This document shows positions 33,228-40,512 of a stretch of 42,227 bases of DNA, piece by piece; positions within the stretch are counted from its first letter, which is position 1; each line of letters opens with the position of its first letter. Origin of the DNA: Spirochaetae bacterium HGW-Spirochaetae-2 (lineage in GTDB: Bacteria; Spirochaetota; Spirochaetia; Sphaerochaetales; Sphaerochaetaceae); contig PGXW01000023.1 in assembly GCA_002839355.1 (NCBI GenBank), positions 1-42,227 of the forward strand, read 5' to 3'. A program made the translations under genes and the position numbers. Below the pieces are notes generated by a model, which saw only the letters and a program-made list of their open reading frames with translations, was not told the origin of the DNA and searched no databases.

Positions 33228-34871
33228 CTACTTGAGATCCCATTCCCAGGCGTTCCACCAGTTGCCGAGGTTCGTTCCCGAACCACGGAAATTCACCAGT
33301 CTGTCGGACACGATCCACGGGCTGTCACGGTAATAGAGATACAGGGAGACCACTTCGTCGGCAATGATCTGCTGGGCTTTGTCCAACAGGACCTTGCGCT
33401 TGTCGAAATCGAGTGTCTTGTCGGCTTCAGCCATCAGCTTGTCGAGTTCGGCGTTCCCCATGCCGGTGAAGTTGTTGCTTCCGTTCTTGCCGTCACGGGT
33501 GTGGTAGTAGTTGGTCAGGCTTGCATCGCTGCTCATGAACCATCCACCGACCTGTGCGTCCCAGTTGCTGTTTCTCCAGCGTTCCGACCAGGCCGCTGCC
33601 TCATACTCCCGCATATTCACTTCGATACCGATCTGCTTCAATTGCGCCTGCACGACCTGTGCGATCGCAATCCTGTCGGCACGTCCACTGCGGTTCATGA
33701 AGGTAAAGGAGAACTTGACGCCATTCTTGTCGAGGATTCCGTCACCGTTGGTATCTTTCCACCCGGCTTCGGCAAGGAGTTTCTTGGCGTTTTGCGGATC
33801 GTACTTCGGTGCCGAGATGTTCGGATTGTGGAATCCGCTTGTCGGCGGGATCGGGCTGTTGGCAATCTGGACCGTGCCTTCGAGCAGCTGGTCGACAATC
33901 GCCTTGCGGTCTATCGCCTGGTACAAGGCTCTACGGACACGGACATCGCCGAACAATTCGGGACGGCCTCCATTGGGGGTCACATTCAGGTCGATGTAGT
34001 AGAAGACGTTCGAGGGAATCATTTCGACATGCAAGCCCTTCACATTGAAATCCTTCACTTGTGTGGCTTCAATCTGGCCGATATGGTACGCGCCGGACTT
34101 CATGGCGTTGAAACGGGCTGTCTGGTCGGGAATGAACTGCCATACCATCTCGTCGATCAATGGATACTGTTTGCCCCTCCAGTAGTTCGGGTTGCGGACG
34201 ATGCGGATGTATTCACCCGATTTCCACTCTTCGAACATGAACGGGCCGGTACCGATGAATTTCGGACCACGGTTGAAGGGTTCGTAACGGGCGATCTCGT
34301 CCCAGCTCAGGTTCTCGAGCACGTGTTTCGGCAACATGGCTTCGAAGATACCGGGGTAGAATGTGTACAGGTCGTCCCAAGTGAAGACGATGGTGTACTT
34401 GTCGACGATCTTGGCCTTGATGATCTTGTTGTATTCGCTCTGGTTGTAGACTGCAGGTGTATTGTGCACGAAATCCAGGGTGAACTTGACATCCTCGGCG
34501 GTGAATTCCACGCCATCGTGCCACAGGACGCCTTCATGCAGGTGCCAGGTCATGTCGTAGGTGCCGTCGGCGTTCTTGACGACTCCACCATTCTCGAAGG
34601 TTGGAATTTCCTTCGCGAGGACGGGGATGAATTCGTTCTTGTCGTTCGTGATGATCAAACCTTCGCTCACGTTGTGCTGCAAGTCGCACAACATCTGGCT
34701 GGTGAACGGATTGAGTACATCAAGTTCCCGGTCGTAGGCGACGTACAGGATCTTCTTCCCGCTTTCCGGGGTCTTGACGCCGGCCGGTTCCTTCTGGCCC
34801 GAGGCGAACAGCATCCCGAATGTACAACCCAGCAGCAGTATCGCTACGAGTGCCAATCTCCATTTTCTCAT
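33228..34871 (-). CDS. Oligopeptide ABC transporter substrate-binding protein (OppA/SBP_bac_5)
   Basis: This 547-residue precursor has an N-terminal hydrophobic signal (MRKWRLALVAILLLGC...) followed by FASGQKE. Either lipid attachment at Cys16 or cleavage before the SGQKE start typical of spirochaetes is possible. The body is the family-5 solute-binding fold, with GLIITNDKNEFIPVLA and LHEGVLWHDGVEFTAEDVKF. It binds peptides, or in some members nickel or sugars, outside the inner membrane. It is the first gene of the 12.7-kb operon ending at 22169. It diverges from a GntR gene across 441 bp. Confidence 0.93.
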   Translation of the reverse strand: MRKWRLALVAILLLGCTFGMLFASGQKEPAGVKTPESGKKILYVAYDRELDVLNPFTSQMLCDLQHNVSEGLIITNDKNEFIPVLAKEIPTFENGGVVKNADGTYDMTWHLHEGVLWHDGVEFTAEDVKFTLDFVHNTPAVYNQSEYNKIIKAKIVDKYTIVFTWDDLYTFYPGIFEAMLPKHVLENLSWDEIARYEPFNRGPKFIGTGPFMFEEWKSGEYIRIVRNPNYWRGKQYPLIDEMVWQFIPDQTARFNAMKSGAYHIGQIEATQVKDFNVKGLHVEMIPSNVFYYIDLNVTPNGGRPELFGDVRVRRALYQAIDRKAIVDQLLEGTVQIANSPIPPTSGFHNPNISAPKYDPQNAKKLLAEAGWKDTNGDGILDKNGVKFSFTFMNRSGRADRIAIAQVVQAQLKQIGIEVNMREYEAAAWSERWRNSNWDAQVGGWFMSSDASLTNYYHTRDGKNGSNNFTGMGNAELDKLMAEADKTLDFDKRKVLLDKAQQIIADEVVSLYLYYRDSPWIVSDRLVNFRGSGTNLGNWWNAWEWDLK

Positions 34872-35100
34872 AAGTCTCCTCCTCTCGAATATATAAAACC
34901 GTCTGCCTGGAACCCCGTTTCCCGGAATCTTTTTGAGGCATTGACGCTTTCACCTTCCCATATCCATATATACAGAATAGCATATATCATATATTTTGTA
35001 TTAGACATCCTATATGATGTGGTGATACTATAGTACTACACCCGATTTTGCAAGCAGAAATTTCATAAGTTCGCCTGGCGGGTCGGAAATGTATTGTTCT
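34872..35100. promoter_or_regulatory. AT-rich control region of the Opp operon
   Basis: No gene is seen. The section 34975-35040 is rich in overlapping ATATAT/CATATAT motifs. It contains ACATCCTATATGAT (35005-35018) and the palindrome TACTATAGTA (35027-35036, nested in CTATAGTA). These resemble the SDR-side operator at 21266-21292. I could not place a convincing Opp promoter, but it must lie here. Confidence 0.5.
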
Positions 35101-35128
35101 TTGAAAATTCACAATTTTGTCCTATACT
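35101..35128 (+). promoter_or_regulatory. Promoter reading into the structured leader and gntR
   Basis: -35 TTGAAA (35101-35106), 16 bp, -10 TATACT (35123-35128). Transcription would begin near 35135, exactly where the long leader stem begins. Confidence 0.72.
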
Positions 35129-35133
35129 GTGTG

Positions 35134-35297
35134 CTAGTGGTCTGTAAAGCTAAAGACTTGTCAGTTGACTTCGAGTGTAAGTGGAGTGTGGCTAGGCCAA
35201 GGAGAAGAGGATAGCAAGATATCCGATTCGACACGAACGCCGCCACACACCGCTTGGACCGAAGGAAAGTAACGTATGTAAGTTTATAGACCACTGG
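35134..35297 (+). ncRNA. Highly structured 164-nt leader (riboswitch-like) or MITE-like insertion before gntR
   Basis: The ends pair as a 15-bp stem: 35134-35148 with 35283-35297, no mismatch, two G-U pairs. Inside, 35178-35192 pairs with 35242-35256 with one A-A mismatch, extended by GGC/GCC. The enclosed loop has hairpins GGATA/TATCC (35209-35224) and TTCG/CGAA (35227-35237). The 3' arm of the closing stem ends right before the gntR ribosome site GAGGAG. It fits no riboswitch class I know. The same end inverted repeat, read as DNA, could be the terminal repeats of a small non-autonomous element. Confidence 0.6.
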
Positions 35298-35312
35298 ATG
35301 AGGAGTCCCTGA

Positions 35313-35990
35313 ATGGTAAAGAAGAAGTCGTTGATCGTTCCTGTCCGCGATCAGATATTCAACAAGATACGCAATGCAGTGCTGAGCAACGACTACCAGC
35401 CGGGGGAAATCATACCGATCGATAGGATTGCCCGCGAGTATGGTGTCAGTTCGACGCCGATCCGCGAGGCCTTTATCCGCTTGGAGAGTGCCGGACTGCT
35501 CACCCTGATCCCCAACCGGGGAGCAATGGTGGTCGAGGTCACCCAAAAGGATATCCTCAATATCTGGGAGATGCGCAAGCTTATCGAGCCCTACGCCGCC
35601 AAGACGACGGCCCAGTACGATATCGAAGCGGATATTTGCAAGCTGGAGAACGATGTCCGCACGCTCTTGGAGAATAATTTCGAGCGGGACCTCTATATCG
35701 CAACGGACGAGAATGTCCACATGCTGTTCTTCAAGCATATCGACAACGATTTGATGCTGGAGACGATCGAAAAGATCAACAATATCTCGTTGCGCATGCG
35801 CTACCAGGCCGAGAATTTCTCCAAGCGCAACGAGGCGATCATGCGCGAGGTGTGCACCGAACACCTGCAGATCCTCGACTGCCTCAGGAGCAAGGATGTC
35901 CAATGCATCGAGCGGGCCATCTACACCCACCTCGAGAACGGCGAGTTGCGCACCCTGCGCTCGCGCGCCGTGGATAGACCGATACAATAG
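35313..35990 (+). CDS. GntR-family (FCD) regulator divergent from the Opp operon
   Basis: This protein of 225 residues has a winged-helix domain (about 10-75; REYGVSSTPIREAFIRLESAGLLTL) and an FCD domain (EMRKLIEPYAAKTTAQYDIEA onward, with the ENVHMLFFKH stretch near the metal/ligand site). GAGGAG lies 7 bases before ATG 35313. It probably represses the divergent Opp operon and perhaps the SDR/DUF885 pair, which share operator-like motifs (inference). Its own mRNA carries a long structured leader, unusual for this family. Confidence 0.92.
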   Translation: MVKKKSLIVPVRDQIFNKIRNAVLSNDYQPGEIIPIDRIAREYGVSSTPIREAFIRLESAGLLTLIPNRGAMVVEVTQKDILNIWEMRKLIEPYAAKTTAQYDIEADICKLENDVRTLLENNFERDLYIATDENVHMLFFKHIDNDLMLETIEKINNISLRMRYQAENFSKRNEAIMREVCTEHLQILDCLRSKDVQCIERAIYTHLENGELRTLRSRAVDRPIQ

Positions 35991-36000
35991 TATCTTCGAT

Positions 36001-36058
36001 GGTGCCTGGCACCGTTTTACCTTTTTGTATACAAAATTGAATATCGGTGCCAGGCACG
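36001..36058. repeat. 58-bp triple-palindrome repeat, copy 8
   Basis: Arms GGTGCCTGGCACC (36001-36013) and GGTGCCAGGCACG (36046-36058), core TTTTGTATACAAAA (36023-36036), 9-bp gaps. This is the copy closest to consensus. It begins 10 bp after the gntR stop and ends just before the ROK promoter. Confidence 0.95.
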
Positions 36059-36073
36059 TGGTACGAATAATTA

Positions 36074-36102
36074 TTGACAACTGGATTGGCAAGGCGTAAA
36101 AT
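36074..36102 (+). promoter_or_regulatory. Sigma70 promoter of the ROK regulator gene
   Basis: -35 TTGACA (36074-36079), 17 bp, -10 TAAAAT (36097-36102); the start of transcription is expected near 36109. Confidence 0.85.
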
Positions 36103-36110
36103 ACTCATAG

Positions 36111-36132
36111 GTTGGTACAAAAACATACCAAC
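36111..36132. promoter_or_regulatory. Operator-like inverted repeat at the ROK transcription start
   Basis: GTTGGTA (36111-36117), 8 bp, TACCAAC (36126-36132), a perfect 7-bp inverted repeat directly downstream of the promoter. Position and symmetry fit autorepression by the ROK protein. Confidence 0.75.
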
Positions 36133-36146
36133 TTATGGAGGTCCCT

Positions 36147-37313
36147 TTGCCGATTCCCCGAAGAACACGGATAATCAATTCTTCCCGAGTAATACGGGAA
36201 TTGTGGGTCAACGGTCCCATGAGCCGCGCTGCGATTGCCAAATCCTTGGACATGAACAAATCATCCATGACGCAAATTGTCGAGGAACTCATTCGATATC
36301 ACGTGCTGAAAGAAGGTTCGATTATCGAGGCGGGGCCGAAAGGCGGAAGAAAAGCGACCGAACTCAGATTGAACAAAGATTGGTTCTATATCATGGGAAT
36401 AGAGTTGCGTTCCGATTCATATACAGCCTTGGCAATCGATATAGAGGGCAATATCCTCTATTCCAATACCGTTCCCCAAGGGTTCAGTTCGGAAAACTTT
36501 ATTCAAGACTTCGACGAGCTTGTTAGCCACCTTGTTGCTGAAACTGTATTTCTAGACAGGCCGCTATTGGGAATCGGTATCGGCTTCTCGGGAATAGTGG
36601 ACACAGAAAAACAGATCATCATCAAATCCATTTCCCTGGAATTCGAAAAACCGTTCGATTTTGGAAAAAGCATTCAAGGCAAGTATGATTTTCCGATACT
36701 CCTGGAAAATGATGCCAATTGCGGAGCGTGGGGTGAAGTGGTTCAGCATAGACGAAAACAATTGAAGAATTTCCTCTTTATCCTGATCGAGTTCTGGAAG
36801 CACTATCATGACGATGTAGGACGCCCACGCCCGACAATCGGTATTGGTATGGGATTCAATGGAAAAATATACCATGGGTCCCAGTGGTCTTCGGGCGAAT
36901 TCCGCAGCATGCTCAATATCGATCCTTCGAGTTGCGAACAAATTGCCCTCCCCTCACCCGATTCGACTTGGGATATCACCGAAAACCCCGCCGCGTTGCG
37001 GGCCTACATCAAGGAATTGTGCTCACATGTCGCATTCCTTACTAATGTATTGGATGTCAGCACTATCTTCATCGGAGGAGACACCGAGCAGTTCGCATCA
37101 TTCATCATTGATCTGCTGCATCAGGAAATTGACTTGAATTCACTGAAGGGAAGAGAACTGCACCACTCAATCAAATTATCGACACTTGGGTACCATGCGG
37201 TATCGTTCGGTGCCGCCGCACTGGTTCTGGATACAGTCTTCATGAACCTGGAACCACTGGACCACTTTGAGAAAAGTCGGTTGAAACCGCTATTTTTCAT
37301 GAATGAAACATAG
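36147..37313 (+). CDS. ROK-family transcriptional repressor (NagC/XylR type)
   Basis: The protein has 388 residues from TTG 36147 (GGAGG 5 bases upstream); an in-frame ATG at 36135 overlaps that ribosome site and is less likely. An N-terminal winged helix (NGPMSRAAIAKSLDMNKSSM) precedes a ROK kinase-like domain with IGIELRSDSY, GIGFSGIVD and LLENDANCGAWGE (catalytic-type Asp in the NDAN motif). The cysteine zinc cluster common in ROK proteins is not evident. It leads an operon with a sugar ABC importer, 42 bp ahead of the binding-protein gene, and probably responds to the imported sugar. Confidence 0.9.
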   Translation: MPIPRRTRIINSSRVIRELWVNGPMSRAAIAKSLDMNKSSMTQIVEELIRYHVLKEGSIIEAGPKGGRKATELRLNKDWFYIMGIELRSDSYTALAIDIEGNILYSNTVPQGFSSENFIQDFDELVSHLVAETVFLDRPLLGIGIGFSGIVDTEKQIIIKSISLEFEKPFDFGKSIQGKYDFPILLENDANCGAWGEVVQHRRKQLKNFLFILIEFWKHYHDDVGRPRPTIGIGMGFNGKIYHGSQWSSGEFRSMLNIDPSSCEQIALPSPDSTWDITENPAALRAYIKELCSHVAFLTNVLDVSTIFIGGDTEQFASFIIDLLHQEIDLNSLKGRELHHSIKLSTLGYHAVSFGAAALVLDTVFMNLEPLDHFEKSRLKPLFFMNET

Positions 37314-37355
37314 TCCTCCGTATGGAGGAAGTAGCACGAAAGGAGGAAGAAAGCA

Positions 37356-38669
37356 ATGAGAACCACACGCTATGGGTTGCTCATCGGCATGTTGCTGTTG
37401 CTGGTACCAGCAGTGATGTTTGCCGGAGCGCAAAGGGAGGAGGCCGCCGGGCAATCTGGCCCAGATAAGATTTCCCTATCGGTCTATCATTATTTGGACC
37501 AGACAGATAAGACTACCGCACCAAATTTCCAGGAGCTGGTGGATGCCTTTTCCAAGCAGTATCCGGACATCGAGTTGACATTCGAATTCGGTTATGGCGA
37601 ATCGTTCCACAACAAGCTCCAAACCTTGGCGATGTCGGGACAACTCCCCGATATCATCCTGTTGTATCCCGGGAAACGGACAGCCCAAGTGACATCGGCA
37701 GGGTTGGTGAAAGACCTCAGGCCATGGTTGCAGGGACACGAAGACGAATTCGCATCGATGGCGATGCAACCACAGGGAAAGAATGGAGAAATATGGGAAC
37801 TGCCGGAGGATATCAGCATCACATCGATCATGTATACAAACAACAAGCTGCTGGAACAATTGGGCCTCACCCTCCCGAAGACGATGGATGAATTGCTGGC
37901 ACAAGGTGAGATTATCCGCAAGGCAGGTCTCATTCCCCTGGCGATGGCCAACAAGGACGATTGGGCGATGCAGTCTTGTTTCGCCGGCATGATTGCGGAA
38001 AGGACTTGTGGTTTACAGTGGTTCGATGCGGCGTTGGCAGGAAAGGCCTCCTTCAGTGAACCGCGTTTTGTAAGATCCTTGGAGATTATCAAGCAATTGC
38101 ATGACGAGAATATGTTTTCACCAGGGGTAAACCAGCTCGCCTATGGACAGGGTCTTGACGATTTTGTCAACGAACGCGCCGTGTACCTGATCGATGGCGG
38201 ATGGACAGTGAACCAATTGGTCGGTGAATTGACCGATAGCCAGAAAGCCTACGTGACACTCGAATCCTTTCCCGACATAACGAATCAGGCGGGCGAGAGT
38301 GGGTCCACCTCGGCAACTGCCGGGCAAGGTTTCGGCATGAATGCGAAACTGGATGAAAAGCAAGCCGAAGCCGCTTGGAAATGGATATGGTTCTACTCGG
38401 GGCCTGAAGGTTCGGCAATCAGGCAAAGGCACGGACGCCTTCCCGCCTATAATCTGGATACCCCGAAAGGAGCCGATCCCATGATCCAAAAGCTGATCCA
38501 ATATGCGGCGAAAGCTCCCATGGGGTATGTGCTCGATGCCGTAATCGGAGCAGAACCTATCGGTGTGTTCAACAACAATCTGCAGCAGATGATGTTTGGG
38601 AACAAGACCCCGCAACAAGTGGCGGACGAGCTTGAGACGATGGTCGACGAGATCGATCGCGGAAATTAG
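37356..38669 (+). CDS. Carbohydrate ABC transporter substrate-binding protein
   Basis: This family-1 solute-binding protein has 437 residues with a signal peptide (MRTTRYGLLIGMLLLLVPAV) and the mature-start style FAGAQREE seen in spirochaetes. Body motifs include QLPDIILLYPG, PEDISITSIMYTNNKLLEQLG and FVNERAVYLIDGGWTV. It captures a sugar or oligosaccharide for the two downstream permeases. AAAGGAGG lies 9 bases before the ATG. The ATPase subunit is not in the window and may be a shared MsmK/UgpC-type protein. Confidence 0.93.
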   Translation: MRTTRYGLLIGMLLLLVPAVMFAGAQREEAAGQSGPDKISLSVYHYLDQTDKTTAPNFQELVDAFSKQYPDIELTFEFGYGESFHNKLQTLAMSGQLPDIILLYPGKRTAQVTSAGLVKDLRPWLQGHEDEFASMAMQPQGKNGEIWELPEDISITSIMYTNNKLLEQLGLTLPKTMDELLAQGEIIRKAGLIPLAMANKDDWAMQSCFAGMIAERTCGLQWFDAALAGKASFSEPRFVRSLEIIKQLHDENMFSPGVNQLAYGQGLDDFVNERAVYLIDGGWTVNQLVGELTDSQKAYVTLESFPDITNQAGESGSTSATAGQGFGMNAKLDEKQAEAAWKWIWFYSGPEGSAIRQRHGRLPAYNLDTPKGADPMIQKLIQYAAKAPMGYVLDAVIGAEPIGVFNNNLQQMMFGNKTPQQVADELETMVDEIDRGN

Positions 38670-38681
38670 GTATTCCACCCT

Positions 38682-38713
38682 ACCATGCCGATTGTATGTT
38701 GCATCGGCGTGGT
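38682..38713. promoter_or_regulatory. Hairpin between the sugar-binding protein and permease genes
   Basis: ACCATGCCGAT (38682-38692) pairs with ATCGGCGTGGT (38703-38713), 11 bp with one G-U pair and a 10-base loop, followed by TTACCCTTTT. It probably separates binding-protein and permease expression levels. Confidence 0.7.
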
Positions 38714-38749
38714 TTACCCTTTTGGAGAGCCTTATGCGAAAGGAAGACA

Positions 38750-39637
38750 ATGCATAACAAATTCCGAAAACGATACAGTTATTGGCTATTGACCACACCA
38801 GGCCTCGTAGTATTCCTACTGGTAATCATGTTCCCGGTTGTCTACAGCGTTTCATTGAGTTTTACCGAGTGGTCGGGATACGGGACACCAAAATTCGTTG
38901 GGATGAAAAACTATATCGATATCCTTTCCGATTCCATCTTTCTCCACGGCTTACGCAACAATCTTCTGATCGTGTTCATTTCAGTCCTCGGACAAATTCC
39001 CCTTGGGTTCATATTCGCCTATATATTGCATCGCAGGATGGTTAGCGGCGGAAGATTCTTCCAAACCATGATTTTTCTCCCGATCACCATCTCGTCGGTC
39101 GTCGTAGCTCTCCTATGGAACCAGATTTTCTCCGCCTCCGGTATATTCACAGCCTTCATAAGGATAATCACCGAGAATCCCCGATATGTCATAGGCATGT
39201 TCGAACAGAAGAATCTGGCCATAGTTCCGATCCTGTTTGTTCTATTGTGGATGCATACCGGAACCTACATGGTCATCTATCTGGCAAATCTACAAAAAAT
39301 TTCTCCATCGATTATTGAAGCGGCTCAAATCGATGGTGCTTCGGAGGGACAGACGCTGCGTAGAATCATTCTTCCCAGCATGTTCCCGGTCATAGCCACA
39401 ACTGCCATTTTCGCCATATCGGGCAGCTTGAAGGCTTTCGACCTCATCTATGCCATGACCGGCGGTGGTCCGGCTCATTTCTCCGAAGTCATAGCGATCT
39501 ACATGTATGTGAATACATTTAAATATTACAAATACGGATTCGGTAGTGCCGCTTCGATAATCATCATCCTATTGAGTGTAGGCCTCATACTCATATTGCA
39601 ATTCTTCACAAGACGAATCGAACGTCGGAACGGGTAG
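38750..39637 (+). CDS. Sugar ABC transporter permease 1 (MalF/UgpA type)
   Basis: The protein (295 residues) has six membrane segments and the EAA loop EAAQIDGASEGQTLRRIILP that contacts the ATPase. The P-loop-like LTTPGLVVFLLVIMFPVVYS N-terminus is typical of this group. ATG 38750 follows AAGGAAG; the upstream in-frame extension has no signal. It lies 14 bp before the second permease gene. Confidence 0.94.
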   Translation: MHNKFRKRYSYWLLTTPGLVVFLLVIMFPVVYSVSLSFTEWSGYGTPKFVGMKNYIDILSDSIFLHGLRNNLLIVFISVLGQIPLGFIFAYILHRRMVSGGRFFQTMIFLPITISSVVVALLWNQIFSASGIFTAFIRIITENPRYVIGMFEQKNLAIVPILFVLLWMHTGTYMVIYLANLQKISPSIIEAAQIDGASEGQTLRRIILPSMFPVIATTAIFAISGSLKAFDLIYAMTGGGPAHFSEVIAIYMYVNTFKYYKYGFGSAASIIIILLSVGLILILQFFTRRIERRNG

Positions 39638-39651
39638 AGGAGATACTGCAC

Positions 39652-40488
39652 ATGCCTGTAAGAAAATCGTTGGTGCCCTGGAAGATTTTTGCATACTCCA
39701 TCATGGTACTCTTCACCATATTGGCCATCACTCCACTTTTATGGCTGTTGACCAGCTCATTCAAACCGCATGCCGAAATCGTCAGAAATCCGTTGGGACT
39801 ACCTCGGACCTGGTATATGGAGAACTTTCGCAGAGCTTGGACCCAGGGGAGTCTCGGGGTCTATTTCATGAACAGCATCTTCTATTCCGTCATAGCGACT
39901 TCGACAACGACGCTATTCGCTCTCGGCTCCGGATACACGTTTGCCAAATTCAATTACAGGATATCCAAATTCTTCTTTGCGTTGTATACGTTGGGTCTGC
40001 TCATAACCGTCCATTCGGTAATCGTGCCCCTGTTCGTACTGGAAACGTATATAGGGATCGGTAATACCCGCCTTGGTGTGATAATCCCTTATATTGCTTT
40101 CGGTCTTCCATTCGCCGTGTACTTGGCGACAGGGTATTTGAAAGGTATCCCGGATTCCCTGGAGGAGGCTGCCCTTATCGATGGTGCGACATACATGCAG
40201 ATATTCCAGTATATTATTGTACCGGTAGCCACTCCGATAATAGCGACGATGTTCATCTACACATTCCTGAGCAATTGGAACGAATTCGTTCTGGTCCTGA
40301 CACTCACCAGCAAGACAGCGATCAGGTCCCTACCCGTCGGAATCAACTCGTTCGCAGGAGGGATGTCCCGCGACTACGGGCTACAATTTTCCGCATTGGT
40401 CATTGGAACCATCCCGATGATCCTCTTCTACCTCATATTCCATGAATATCTCGAACGAGGATTCGCCGCCGGCATATCAAAAGAATAA
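39652..40488 (+). CDS. Sugar ABC transporter permease 2 (MalG/UgpE type)
   Basis: This permease of 278 residues has six membrane segments, the N-terminal LLWLLTSSFKPHAEI typical of MalG-like proteins, and EAA loop EEAALIDGATYMQIFQYIIVP-type sequence. GAGGAG lies 9 bases before ATG 39652. It forms the transmembrane pore with permease 1. Confidence 0.94.
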   Translation: MPVRKSLVPWKIFAYSIMVLFTILAITPLLWLLTSSFKPHAEIVRNPLGLPRTWYMENFRRAWTQGSLGVYFMNSIFYSVIATSTTTLFALGSGYTFAKFNYRISKFFFALYTLGLLITVHSVIVPLFVLETYIGIGNTRLGVIIPYIAFGLPFAVYLATGYLKGIPDSLEEAALIDGATYMQIFQYIIVPVATPIIATMFIYTFLSNWNEFVLVLTLTSKTAIRSLPVGINSFAGGMSRDYGLQFSALVIGTIPMILFYLIFHEYLERGFAAGISKE

Positions 40489-40512
40489 CACATTGCATAA
40501 CAAGGAGACACT

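Noticed and set aside
33045-35033. Long plus-strand open frame (662 codons) antisense to the Opp binding protein
   Set aside because: It is the shadow of a clear binding-protein gene; no start signal or recognisable domain.
35134-35297. Known classes such as 6S RNA, SRP RNA, RNase P, TPP, cobalamin or T-box
   Set aside because: None of their hallmark motifs could be found; left as an unknown structured region.
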